In this document: positions 8,723 through 17,274 of the stretch, piece after piece | Position numbering within the stretch: position 1 is the stretch's first letter | Layout of the letters: each line of letters opens with the position of its first letter | Program-made: the position numbers and the translations under genes | Notes under the pieces: generated by a model | The model's input: the letters and a program-made list of their open reading frames with translations, nothing else | What the model was told of the DNA's origin: nothing | Database searches by the model: none | Source of the DNA: Shewanella kaireitica | GTDB lineage: Bacteria; Pseudomonadota; Gammaproteobacteria; Enterobacterales; Shewanellaceae | Direction of reading: 5' to 3' | NCBI RefSeq assembly: GCF_023284045.1 | Contig: NZ_JAKIKQ010000022.1 | Coordinates: 1 to 64,000 of the forward strand | DNA: 64,000 bases

Positions 8723-9901
8723 ATGAGCAACGCAACAACAAATGCTGAGACTGTCCATCGTGTAAGTTTTTTAGATAAAAATGCTATCGCGATCCCCATC
8801 CTTAAAGTATTACAAGCAGATGGTACAGCCTATGAGGGCGCAGTATTGCCCGTCATAGATGAAGATTTAGCTAGTAAGATCCACGATACTTGCGTATTTA
8901 CACGGGTTATTGACGAGCGTATGTTGGGTGCGCAGCGTCAAGGTCGAATTAGCTTTTATATGACCTGTACTGGTGAAGAAGCCTCTATTATAGGCAGCAC
9001 CGCTGCCCTTGATGACGGTGATGTTATTTTAGCCCAGTACCGTGAACATGCAGCGCTACGCTATCGTGGTTTCACCACTGAACAGTTTATGAACCAAATG
9101 TTCAGCAATGAAAAAGATTTGGGTAAAGGTCGCCAAATGCCGATTCACTACGGCAGCGAAGCACTTAACTATCAGACAATCTCTTCACCGTTAGCGACAC
9201 AGATCCCACAAGCTACAGGCGTTGCTTATAGTTTGAAAATGCAAAAAAAGCGTAATATCGCTATTTGTTATTTTGGTGAAGGTGCAGCCTCCGAGGGCGA
9301 TTTCCATGCTGGTCTTAATATGGCCGCAGTACTTAACTCGCCGGTAATCTTTTTCTGCCGTAACAATGGGTATGCCATTTCGACACCTACTGAAGAACAG
9401 TTTTCAGGTAATGGTATAGCGAGTCGGGGTCCTGGTTACGGCATGCACACTATTCGTGTTGATGGCAACGATATGCTCGCTGTATTGGCTGCTACACAAC
9501 AGGCGCGGGCTTATGCGTTAGATAACAATGCGCCAGTGCTCATTGAAGCGATGACTTATCGTTTAGGCGCACACTCATCTTCAGACGATCCTTCGGGCTA
9601 TCGTTCAAAAGATGAAGAAGCAAAGTGGCAGCAGCATGATCCTGTAAAACGCTTTAAGTTATGGATGATCAATAAAGGCTGGCTAAAAGAGAAGCAAGAT
9701 GCTGATTTATATGTCAAATATCGTGAAGAGGTGTTAGCGGAACTTAAAGTTGCTGAAAAGGTGCCTTTACCGCACTTAGATGAACTAATTCAAGATGTGT
9801 ATGACAAGCCAACGCCAATCCTAGAGAAACAGTTAGCTGATCTTAAGTCACACATCAAAAAGTATCCAGAAGCCTATCCAAAAAGCGCAGGGAGAATCTA
9901 A
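8723..9901 (+). CDS. bkdA1: Branched-chain 2-oxoacid dehydrogenase E1 alpha
   Basis: Thiamine-diphosphate-dependent E1 alpha subunit, oxidatively decarboxylating the 2-oxoacids of Val, Leu and Ile. It is 392 aa. The ThDP/Mg motif GEGAASEGDFHAGLNMAAV ends in NNGYAIS. The phosphorylation-loop-like region YRLGAHSSSDDPSGYRS is typical of BCKDH, not pyruvate, E1 alpha. bkdA2 begins 3 nt after the stop and bkdB follows, so the three form one operon. No E3 (lpd) gene is present, so the general Lpd probably serves it. Confidence 0.95.
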   Translation: MSNATTNAETVHRVSFLDKNAIAIPILKVLQADGTAYEGAVLPVIDEDLASKIHDTCVFTRVIDERMLGAQRQGRISFYMTCTGEEASIIGSTAALDDGDVILAQYREHAALRYRGFTTEQFMNQMFSNEKDLGKGRQMPIHYGSEALNYQTISSPLATQIPQATGVAYSLKMQKKRNIAICYFGEGAASEGDFHAGLNMAAVLNSPVIFFCRNNGYAISTPTEEQFSGNGIASRGPGYGMHTIRVDGNDMLAVLAATQQARAYALDNNAPVLIEAMTYRLGAHSSSDDPSGYRSKDEEAKWQQHDPVKRFKLWMINKGWLKEKQDADLYVKYREEVLAELKVAEKVPLPHLDELIQDVYDKPTPILEKQLADLKSHIKKYPEAYPKSAGRI

Positions 9902-9904
9902 GCT

Positions 9905-10882
9905 GTGGCAGAGATGAATATGTTGCAAGCCATTAACGAAGCCCTGAGCTCGGAAATGGAAGCTGATAAAAAAATGATGGTATTTGGTGAAGACGTCGGT
10001 CATTTTGGCGGTGTTTTCAGAGCGACTTCGGGCTTACAAGAAAAGTTCGGCCGTGACCGTTGCTTTAATACCCCACTAACAGAACAAGGTATTGCCGGTT
10101 TTGCTAATGGACTCGCATCCAATGGTATGACTGCTGTCGCTGAAATACAATTTGCAGATTATATCTTTCCGGCAATCGATCAGATTGTTAATGAGAGCGC
10201 AAAATTCCGCTACCGTAGTGGTAATGAGTTTGATGTCGGTGGATTAACTTTCCGAACACCTTATGGCGGCGGTATCGCTGGCGGTCATTATCATTCGCAA
10301 TCACCTGAAGCTTACTTTACTCAGACTCCAGGACTTAAAGTGGTTATTCCTCGTAACCCTGAGCAAGCTAAAGGTCTGTTGATTGCTTCTATTCGAGATA
10401 AAAATCCAGTCATATTCTTCGAACCAAAGCGTCTTTATCGCGCCTCGGTCGGTGAAGTGCGTGACGGTGATTTTGAAATCGAACTGGGTAAAGCTGAAGT
10501 TGTCCGACAGGGTACAGATATCACCTTGTTAGGCTGGGGCGCACAGATGGAAATAATTGAAAATGCCGCAGATATGGCAGCAAAGAAAGGCATTTCATGT
10601 GAGGTGATCGATCTGCGCACCTTATCACCGTGGGACGTTGATACAGTTGCGGCTTCAGTTAAAAAGACTGGCCGATTACTCATTAATCATGAAGCACCGT
10701 TAACCGGTGGTTTCGCTGGTGAAATAGCGGCTACGATTCAAGAGGAGTGTTTCTTATACCTTGAATCACCAATCGCACGAGTTTGTGGTTTGGATACTCC
10801 CTATCCGTTGATCCATGAAAAAGAGTATATGCCGGATGCTTTGAAAACCTTTGAAGCGATTAAAGCATCGGTTAAATTTTAG
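9905..10882 (+). CDS. bkdA2: Branched-chain 2-oxoacid dehydrogenase E1 beta
   Basis: Beta subunit of the heterotetrameric E1, 325 aa. It has the conserved start MNMLQAINEALSSEM, the EDVGHFGGVFRAT region, the EQGIAGFANGLA motif near the cofactor, and the C-terminal transketolase domain with LLGWGAQMEII and EVIDLRTLSPWD. The GTG start at 9905 is inferred from the tight junction with bkdA1 and the upstream GGGAGAA. bkdB starts 9 nt downstream. Confidence 0.95.
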   Translation: MAEMNMLQAINEALSSEMEADKKMMVFGEDVGHFGGVFRATSGLQEKFGRDRCFNTPLTEQGIAGFANGLASNGMTAVAEIQFADYIFPAIDQIVNESAKFRYRSGNEFDVGGLTFRTPYGGGIAGGHYHSQSPEAYFTQTPGLKVVIPRNPEQAKGLLIASIRDKNPVIFFEPKRLYRASVGEVRDGDFEIELGKAEVVRQGTDITLLGWGAQMEIIENAADMAAKKGISCEVIDLRTLSPWDVDTVAASVKKTGRLLINHEAPLTGGFAGEIAATIQEECFLYLESPIARVCGLDTPYPLIHEKEYMPDALKTFEAIKASVKF

Positions 10883-10891
10883 GAGCTCGCC

Positions 10892-12439
10892 ATGATTAAA
10901 GAATTTATTCTGCCTGATATCGGTGAAGGCGTAGTTGAATGCGAACTCGTTGAGTGGTTAGTGCAAGAGGGCGATGTTGTCACAGAAGATCAGCCAATTG
11001 CTGATGTAATGACAGACAAAGCGCTAGTACAAATTCCAGCGCCTTATGCTGGAACCATAGCAAAGCTTCATTATGCTAAAGGTGAAATTGCAATCGTTCA
11101 CCAACCTTTATACTCAGTTGACGTCGGTGGCTCTGCTCCAATAGCGACTGAAGCGGTAACTGAGCAACCAGAAATCACCCAACCTGTTTCAGAAACATCT
11201 GCTGGGGTCACGATTGAAGAGTTTCTGTTGCCTGATATTGGTGAAGGAATTGTAGAGTGTGAATTGGTTGAATGGTTAGTAAGCGAAGGTGACACCGTGG
11301 TTGAAGATCAGCCGATTGCTGATGTTATGACTGATAAAGCGCTGGTTCAAATCCCTGCAATTAAGAACGGTAAAATCGCTAAACTGCATTACCGTAAAGG
11401 CCAGTTAGCGAAAGTACACGCACCGCTATTTGCGATCGAAGTCGAATCACAAGCCGCTACTGTTGCACCAGCAGAGAATACAACAACTGCTGAATTGGAA
11501 AACAAGCCAGTGAACCTGAATGTAGAGCCTGCTTCTCAAGGTAAAGCGCTTGCAAGCCCTGCTGTTCGCCGTTTAGCCCGTACTCTTGATATCGATATCG
11601 CTTCGGTTAAAGGCACAGGTAAGAATGGCCGTGTATTTAAAGAAGATATAGAACGTCATCAGTCGCCTGTTGCTGTTGTAAGCCAACAAGAGCAAGTTGC
11701 TTCGCCAACGTCAAACGATAAGCAAAATGTTACTACAGATCGTGTAGAGCCGATTAAAGGTGTACGCGCTGTAATGGCTAGAATGATGACAGAATCTGTA
11801 TCAACCATTCCGCATTTCACCTATTGTGAAGAGTTTGACCTGACTGAATTAGTAGCGCTGCGTGAAAGCATGAAGAAAAAGTACTCAACTGATGAGTTAA
11901 AGCTCACTATGATGCCTTTCTTTATGAAGTCAATGTCGCTGGCCCTTGCTCAATTCCCTGATATGAATAGCCAAGTGAATGCTGATTGTAGTGAACAAAC
12001 ATTCTTAAGCAGTCATAACATTGGCATGGCAGTTGATTCTAAAGTGGGGTTATTAGTACCGAATGTAAAGGACGTACAAGATAAAACTATTTTAGAGGTT
12101 GCTGCAGATATTACTCGTTTAACGACAGCTGCTCGTAGCGGACGTGTATCCCCTAGCGACCTTAAAGGTGGCACTATTTCAATTTCAAACATTGGAGCTT
12201 TAGGCGGCACGGTTGCAACGCCTATCATCAATAAACCAGAAGTGGCTATTGTAGCGCTTGGTAAGTTGCAGGTATTACCAAGATTTAATGATGGAGGTGA
12301 AGTTGAAGCGCGTAAGATCATGCAAGTAAGTTGGTCAGGCGATCACAGAGTGATAGATGGCGGCACCATTGCTCGTTTCTGTAACTTGTGGAAACTTTAT
12401 CTAGAGCAACCTCAAGAGATGCTACTGGCAATGCAGTAA
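10892..12439 (+). CDS. bkdB: Branched-chain 2-oxoacid dehydrogenase E2 (dihydrolipoyl acyltransferase)
   Basis: Core acyltransferase that moves the acyl group from E1 to CoA. The 515-aa order is: lipoyl domain 1 (about 1-76, DKA lysine in VMTDKALVQIP), lipoyl domain 2 (about 108-180, the same motif), the E1/E3-binding domain (ASPAVRRLARTLDID, about 220-255), then the catalytic domain with the HxxxD motif in SWSGDHRVIDGG. Two lipoyl domains are more than the single domain of many BCKDH E2s. AGGAG precedes the ATG. A terminator follows at 12464. Confidence 0.96.
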   Translation: MIKEFILPDIGEGVVECELVEWLVQEGDVVTEDQPIADVMTDKALVQIPAPYAGTIAKLHYAKGEIAIVHQPLYSVDVGGSAPIATEAVTEQPEITQPVSETSAGVTIEEFLLPDIGEGIVECELVEWLVSEGDTVVEDQPIADVMTDKALVQIPAIKNGKIAKLHYRKGQLAKVHAPLFAIEVESQAATVAPAENTTTAELENKPVNLNVEPASQGKALASPAVRRLARTLDIDIASVKGTGKNGRVFKEDIERHQSPVAVVSQQEQVASPTSNDKQNVTTDRVEPIKGVRAVMARMMTESVSTIPHFTYCEEFDLTELVALRESMKKKYSTDELKLTMMPFFMKSMSLALAQFPDMNSQVNADCSEQTFLSSHNIGMAVDSKVGLLVPNVKDVQDKTILEVAADITRLTTAARSGRVSPSDLKGGTISISNIGALGGTVATPIINKPEVAIVALGKLQVLPRFNDGGEVEARKIMQVSWSGDHRVIDGGTIARFCNLWKLYLEQPQEMLLAMQ

Positions 12440-12463
12440 TCTTTATACTTATTGTTGAATGTG

Positions 12464-12492
12464 AAAAAGGTGCTGACTAAAGCACCTTTTTT
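12464..12492 (+). terminator. Terminator of bkd operon
   Basis: AAAAAGGTGCT (12464-12474) and AGCACCTTTTTT (about 12481-12492) form a stem with a short loop and a T run, 25 nt after bkdB. Confidence 0.85.
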
Positions 12493-12560
12493 GTATTTGG
12501 CTAATGGCAATACCAAATCCCATTCAGTATAAAGATCTGCTCCTTTAGCGATAGCTAATG

Positions 12561-12883
12561 CCAATTGCATTAAGTATTTGAGGGGCTCACGTAGTGCGGC
12601 TGAGGTTAAACAAATTGCCAAAACGCTGTATGCTTCGCTTGGGATTTGGATATACGACTAAATGGTCTATTTTGTTCCATACAAAATAAGACATTCCGGC
12701 CCTCCTTGGCGGTCAGATTTAGGAGGTACGAGACCAAGGATGGTCGAAGGTAGAATAATGCAGGAGCAATTATCGAGAGCGAAGCAGGATGCCAGAGCCG
12801 AGAATAACTATTAGCTCAAAACCCACTACTTGCCTGCAGCGTTTTGAATTCCCGCTGAATGGTCAAACTTTTAATGCAATTGG
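12561..12883. repeat. MITE-like repeat element with 13-bp terminal inverted repeats
   Basis: The element is bounded by CCAATTGCATTAA (12561-12573) and its exact complement TTAATGCAATTGG (12871-12883), 323 bp in all, with no believable ORF. Bases 12582-12686 are repeated inverted at 1-105. The right half contains an imperfect inverted repeat around CTCCTTGG and CCAAGGATGG (12702-12749). It looks like a non-autonomous mobile or dispersed repeat. No clear target duplication is seen. It fills most of the 570-bp gap between bkdB and nadA. Confidence 0.7.
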
Positions 12884-13011
12884 TATAAGAAGTTTTGAAA
12901 TAAATGAATGAGTGGTTGGAATAATAGAAAGATAGAATAAGGATAAAGAGTTTTAAATTTGTGAACTATTCCGTATAATTCCGCTAATCTGTTATTGCCT
13001 TTGGTTGTTGT

Positions 13012-14079
13012 ATGAGCGCATTCGTCCCAAGTATTGAAACTATTGACTATCCATTCCCGCCTAAACCTATGCCTTTATCTGATATAGAAAAAGAGCAATC
13101 GAAAGCACGTATAAAGCAACTGCTTAAAGAGCGTAATGCAGTACTGGTCGCTCATTACTATACCGATCCAGAAATTCAAGCGCTTGCTGAAGAAACTGGT
13201 GGTTGTGTTTCAGACTCACTAGAGATGGCACGTTTTGGTCGAGATCACCCAGCAAAAACACTTATTGTTGCCGGTGTTAAATTTATGGGTGAGACTTCAA
13301 AAATTCTAAGTCCTGAAAAAACTGTCTTGATGCCAACACTGGATGCCACTTGTTCGTTAGATATTGGTTGTCCAATCGAAACCTTCAGCGAGTTTTGTGA
13401 TGCACATCCAGATCATACGGTGGTTGTATACGCCAATACATCCGCTGCTGTTAAAGCACGTGCAGATTGGGTGGTAACATCTAGTATTGCGCTCGAGATT
13501 GTCGAGCATCTTGATAGTGAAGATAAAAAGATCATCTGGGGGCCAGACCGTCACTTAGGTAGTTACATTGCCAAAGAAACTGGCGCAGAGATGTTGATGT
13601 GGCAAGGTGAATGTATTGTCCATGACGAGTTTAAAGCGAAAGCATTGACCGAACTGAAGAAGCAACACCCAACAGCCGCTGTTTTGGTTCACCCTGAATC
13701 TCCTGCGAGTGTGGTTGAGTTAGCTGATGCCGTAGGTTCTACCAGTCAATTGATTAAAGCCGCTCAGACTATGGATAATGATAAGTTTATCGTTGCAACT
13801 GACAGAGGCATTTTCTATAAAATGCAGCAAGCGGCGCCTAATAAGGTGCTTATTGAAGCGCCAACAGGTGGTAATGGTGCTACTTGTAAAAGTTGTGCAC
13901 ATTGCCCGTGGATGGCGATGAACGGCTTAAAAGCTATAGAAAGTTCATTGGAAGTTGGTGCACAACAGCAGCATGAAATATTTGTTGATGAAAAGCTAAG
14001 GCTTGATGCGTTAAAGCCGCTGGATCGTATGTTAGATTTCGCAAAAGAGCTGAATATGAAGGTCAAAGGCAATGCTTAA
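13012..14079 (+). CDS. nadA: Quinolinate synthase A
   Basis: Condenses iminoaspartate with dihydroxyacetone phosphate to quinolinate in de novo NAD synthesis, using a [4Fe-4S] cluster. At 355 aa it is full length. Candidate cluster cysteines lie in DATCSLDIGC (Cys114), WQGECIVHDEF (about 200) and CKSCAHCPWMAMN (about 295). The conserved substrate motifs VAHYYTDPEIQ and GPDRHLG are present. It is monocistronic, with a terminator at 14148. Confidence 0.97.
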   Translation: MSAFVPSIETIDYPFPPKPMPLSDIEKEQSKARIKQLLKERNAVLVAHYYTDPEIQALAEETGGCVSDSLEMARFGRDHPAKTLIVAGVKFMGETSKILSPEKTVLMPTLDATCSLDIGCPIETFSEFCDAHPDHTVVVYANTSAAVKARADWVVTSSIALEIVEHLDSEDKKIIWGPDRHLGSYIAKETGAEMLMWQGECIVHDEFKAKALTELKKQHPTAAVLVHPESPASVVELADAVGSTSQLIKAAQTMDNDKFIVATDRGIFYKMQQAAPNKVLIEAPTGGNGATCKSCAHCPWMAMNGLKAIESSLEVGAQQQHEIFVDEKLRLDALKPLDRMLDFAKELNMKVKGNA

Positions 14080-14147
14080 CAATTGTTAAGGTATGTCACG
14101 CTAATCTTTATTTTTTGATCTGGATCACGCCGCGTTCTGTGGTGGTT

Positions 14148-14176
14148 AAAAAGCCTGCAATAGCAGGCTTTTTTTA
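14148..14176 (+). terminator. Terminator after nadA
   Basis: AAAAAGCCTGC (14148-14158), loop AATA and GCAGGCTTTTTTT form a strong hairpin with a T tract, 69 nt after nadA. Confidence 0.85.
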
Positions 14177-14263
14177 TGTAAATTTTATCAAACAACTGTT
14201 TACCTCATGCTTTTATCGTTTATCCTAGCCACTAATTTGATTTAACAACTTAAAGGCCCACGA

Positions 14264-16258
14264 ATGAAATGGAATTGGCTCGGCAACCTTTCGTTAAAGC
14301 ATAAATTTTTTATTGTTATCGCTCCTTCTTTATTTGCATCAATAGTCTTTGGCGGGCTTTATGCCTATGAACAATACAAGTTGACCAAGCAGTTAGATCA
14401 AGTATTAGTGTTAAGCGAACTTGCGGTCGCCAACAGTAGTTTGGTGCATGAACTGCAAAAAGAACGCGGCATGAGTGCAGGATTTATTGGCTCTAACGGC
14501 AAGGCTTTTAATGCAACATTACCTGCCCAGCAACAAGATACTGATAAACTTATTCGCACATTTAAGTTGTTTCTAGAAAGCAATACATTGCCAAATGAGT
14601 TTGCTGCTGAGATCCGTAAATCTAACACGCTTATAGGGCAAATCCCTGATGTAAGAAGACAGGTACAAGCCCTGTCTATTAGTGTTGCTGATGAAGTTGC
14701 TTTCTATACTGAATTAAACAAAGAGTTGCTAAGTATTGTCGATCTTACCGCTAAGAGAGGCGCTAATCAGCAAATAGCGATTCAGGCCGCTGCATTCTCA
14801 GCTTACTTACAGATGAAAGAGCGCGCAGGTATTGAAAGAGCGGTACTGAGCTCAACCTTTGGTAATGACACTTTTAAAACTGGCGCTTATCGCCGCTTTG
14901 TTACCCTAGTTTCGGAGCAAGAAGCGTATCAAGAACGCTTTCTAGCGTTAACAGAGCCGCAAAACTATTCTAACTACCATCAGTTGTTAAACAATCAGGC
15001 ATTCAAAGAAGTTACAGATTACAGAGCGATAGGATTTGCTCAAAATCCGCAACAATTGAGCCAACAGCAACCTGAAAGATGGTTTCAGACTTCTACAAAA
15101 CGAATAGAATTGTTAAGCCAGTTTGAACGACGTTTATCTAATGAGTTAATGGCAGTGACTAAGAGCAGACTCAGTCTTGCAACTAAACACCTTTATATAA
15201 CGTTAACCGTATTACTTTTGGTAGCAAGTTTAGTGATTTTCGTTTCGATGTCAGTGATGCGCTTTATTCACAACAGTGTGGCAAACATTCAACAAAGTAT
15301 GACTCTTGCTAGAGAAAATTTTGATTTGAGTGTCAGAATCGTTCAGAACAGCGATGATGAATTTGGATTATTAGCAAAAGCTTTTAACGGAATGATGACT
15401 GACTTTGAAAAAGTGATCGCTCATGTCAAAAACAACTCCAACGTATTATTTCAGGCAATCGAGAAGCTAGAACAGCATTCTACTCAGTTAAAAAGTGATG
15501 TACAGCTAGGACATAGCGAAGCTGAGCAGGTCGCATCCGCAATGACAGAGATGAGTGCGACTGTTGCTGAAATTGCAGAGAATGCTGAAAACGCTTCAAA
15601 CGCATCAACTGAAGCTAACCTTGAAGCCCAGGAGGGCAATGATGAGGTTGGTCGTTCGAGTGTCGCTATAAGTTTATTAGCCAATGAAATTAATGATTCC
15701 GCAATCGCTTTGCAAGCGTTAGAGCAGGACATTCAGGGAATTGTTGCAGTTTCTGATGTCATTAGTGGTATTGCTGAACAAACCAATCTTTTAGCGCTAA
15801 ATGCAGCTATTGAAGCCGCTCGTGCTGGTGAAATGGGGCGTGGGTTTGCAGTGGTTGCTGATGAAGTTAGAAACCTTGCGCAACGGGCTCAAACTGCAAC
15901 CGGTGATATTAAAGAGATGACTGAACGCTTAAGCTCTGGTGCTAATGTTGCGGTTAATGCAATGGACCGGGGGACAAAGCAGGCAGGAGAAAGTGTTGCA
16001 GAGGCTGAGAAGGTGAGCGCTGAACTTAAAAAAATTGTAACTCATGTTGGTGTTATCGACAGCATGAATGAACAGATAGCGGCGGCGACACATGAGCAAA
16101 GCGCAGTGGCAGAGGAAGTAAACCTGAATGCACTGAAAATCAGTGAGATTTATATACAGACTCATAGCATTGCTGACGAGCTACAGTTGCTTACGAATGA
16201 GTTAGTAAACGGTTCAAACGATGTGGCGAAACAGGTTAGTAAGTTTACGCTTTCTTGA
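14264..16258 (+). CDS. Methyl-accepting chemotaxis protein with NIT sensor domain
   Basis: A 664-aa chemoreceptor. TM1 is at about residues 14-31. A periplasmic nitrate/nitrite-sensing (NIT) type domain follows with the hallmark ELQKERGMSAGFIGSNG (about 62-78). TM2 is at about 310-332, followed by a HAMP domain and the cytoplasmic signalling domain with the hairpin tip EQTNLLALNAAIEAARAGE and FAVVADEVRNLAQRA. The NIT family suggests nitrate, nitrite or a related anion as ligand, but this is not proven for this protein. It is monocistronic. Confidence 0.93.
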   Translation: MKWNWLGNLSLKHKFFIVIAPSLFASIVFGGLYAYEQYKLTKQLDQVLVLSELAVANSSLVHELQKERGMSAGFIGSNGKAFNATLPAQQQDTDKLIRTFKLFLESNTLPNEFAAEIRKSNTLIGQIPDVRRQVQALSISVADEVAFYTELNKELLSIVDLTAKRGANQQIAIQAAAFSAYLQMKERAGIERAVLSSTFGNDTFKTGAYRRFVTLVSEQEAYQERFLALTEPQNYSNYHQLLNNQAFKEVTDYRAIGFAQNPQQLSQQQPERWFQTSTKRIELLSQFERRLSNELMAVTKSRLSLATKHLYITLTVLLLVASLVIFVSMSVMRFIHNSVANIQQSMTLARENFDLSVRIVQNSDDEFGLLAKAFNGMMTDFEKVIAHVKNNSNVLFQAIEKLEQHSTQLKSDVQLGHSEAEQVASAMTEMSATVAEIAENAENASNASTEANLEAQEGNDEVGRSSVAISLLANEINDSAIALQALEQDIQGIVAVSDVISGIAEQTNLLALNAAIEAARAGEMGRGFAVVADEVRNLAQRAQTATGDIKEMTERLSSGANVAVNAMDRGTKQAGESVAEAEKVSAELKKIVTHVGVIDSMNEQIAAATHEQSAVAEEVNLNALKISEIYIQTHSIADELQLLTNELVNGSNDVAKQVSKFTLS

Positions 16259-16328
16259 TGTAATTTTGCACGCCTAGTAGGAATTTGGCTACCAAGTATG
16301 CAAACACTTAAACTAGCTACAAATACGC

Positions 16329-16357
16329 TTGACGCACATAAGGCTTTTGCGTAAAGT
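16329..16357 (+). promoter_or_regulatory. Sigma-70 promoter of tRNA-Ser
   Basis: TTGACG (16329-16334) and TAAAGT (16352-16357) are separated by 17 nt and followed by a GC-containing discriminator (AGCGCTCC). The spacing and position about 70 nt upstream of the tRNA suit a stable-RNA promoter. Confidence 0.6.
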
Positions 16358-16424
16358 AGCGCTCCGTTGGCAGCATTAGTGCTTCTGGCTATTGTGATGA
16401 TTAAACACATAAAAATAATCATTT

Positions 16425-16514
16425 GGTGAGCTGGCTGAGTGGCTGAAGGCGCACGCCTGGAAAGTGTGTTTAGGTTTATCCCTAACGAGAGTTCGAATCT
16501 CTCGCTCACCGCCA
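16425..16514 (+). tRNA. tRNA-Ser (GGA anticodon)
   Basis: The 90-nt class II tRNA has acceptor strands GGTGAGC and GCTCACC, discriminator G and an encoded CCA end. The anticodon loop CTGGAAA gives anticodon GGA, reading UCC/UCU. The long variable arm and the T loop TTCGAAT are present. A terminator follows immediately. Confidence 0.96.
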
Positions 16515-16520
16515 TATACT

Positions 16521-16554
16521 AAAAAGCCCGTTATTGAAAGATAACGGGCTTTTT
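16521..16554 (+). terminator. Terminator of tRNA-Ser
   Basis: AAAAAGCCCGTTAT (16521-16534) pairs with ATAACGGGCTTTTT (16541-16554), 7 nt after the tRNA CCA end. Confidence 0.88.
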
Positions 16555-16592
16555 GCTGTGTTTTTATTGGCACTTCATCAATATTGAGGGTG

Positions 16593-17219
16593 TCAGTAAC
16601 TAAAGAATTTACGTTGCTCTATACCGGCTGCATTCGAATTGACTTTATTTGGGTGCTTATATTCTTTCCAGCAAGCAACTTGCTTGCCTATATTCAAGTG
16701 CGGGAATCTCAATGGCTCATCAGTACTTACACCGATGAAGGCTAACAGCTCGCTCAAACTACTCGGTTTACTTACATCTATGCTTATTAAATCATCACGT
16801 TCTTTAAAATAGGAGTGAACTTCAAGTTTATGTTGCTGATAGCACTCTATAAGGTGTTGTTGGTTATCGGGTGTAGTGGTAGAAGATAATTTAAAGGTTT
16901 CATTAAAAGTACGTTTTAGTACTGGATTAAATACGCCTGTTTTCAAATCTAAACTGGCTGCCATTTTGTTAATTAACATCTGCATAGATGGCACCCATAG
17001 AGATAGATCCCGTTCTAAATAAACAAATTTTGAACCTGGGAATAAGTTGTCTAACTGCCGATAATCGCAAAAGCAGGGCGAGTCTGAAATTACATCTGCT
17101 AATTCAAATGCTCTTTTTGTATAAGCAGTGTGAGCGACGGTAAAACCATAGTCTAAGAGCGCCACACTAATACTGGTTGTCCCGGTTCGTGGAAGACCTA
17201 TGATAAAAAGCTTGTTCAT
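16593..17219 (-). CDS. Sulfotransferase-family protein
   Basis: A 208-aa protein starting with the P-loop-like PAPS-binding motif LFIIGLPRTGTTSISVALLD. The segment SKFVYLERDLSLWVPSM resembles the 3-phosphate binding strand of sulfotransferases. The fold assignment is reasonable; the acceptor substrate is unknown and nothing nearby hints at it. It faces the tRNA-Ser gene convergently and is separated from cls by 55 nt on the same strand. Confidence 0.8.
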   Translation of the reverse strand: MNKLFIIGLPRTGTTSISVALLDYGFTVAHTAYTKRAFELADVISDSPCFCDYRQLDNLFPGSKFVYLERDLSLWVPSMQMLINKMAASLDLKTGVFNPVLKRTFNETFKLSSTTTPDNQQHLIECYQQHKLEVHSYFKERDDLISIDVSKPSSLSELLAFIGVSTDEPLRFPHLNIGKQVACWKEYKHPNKVNSNAAGIEQRKFFSY

Positions 17220-17274
17220 AATTTTTAACCAACGACTCTGTATACTGATAGGGGAAGCTATTGTAGTTTTGATT

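Noticed and set aside
14115..14128. FNR-like sequence TTGATCTGGATCAC downstream of nadA
   Set aside because: It has one mismatch and lies upstream of the nadA terminator, so it cannot act in the usual position for the chemoreceptor gene. Probably chance.
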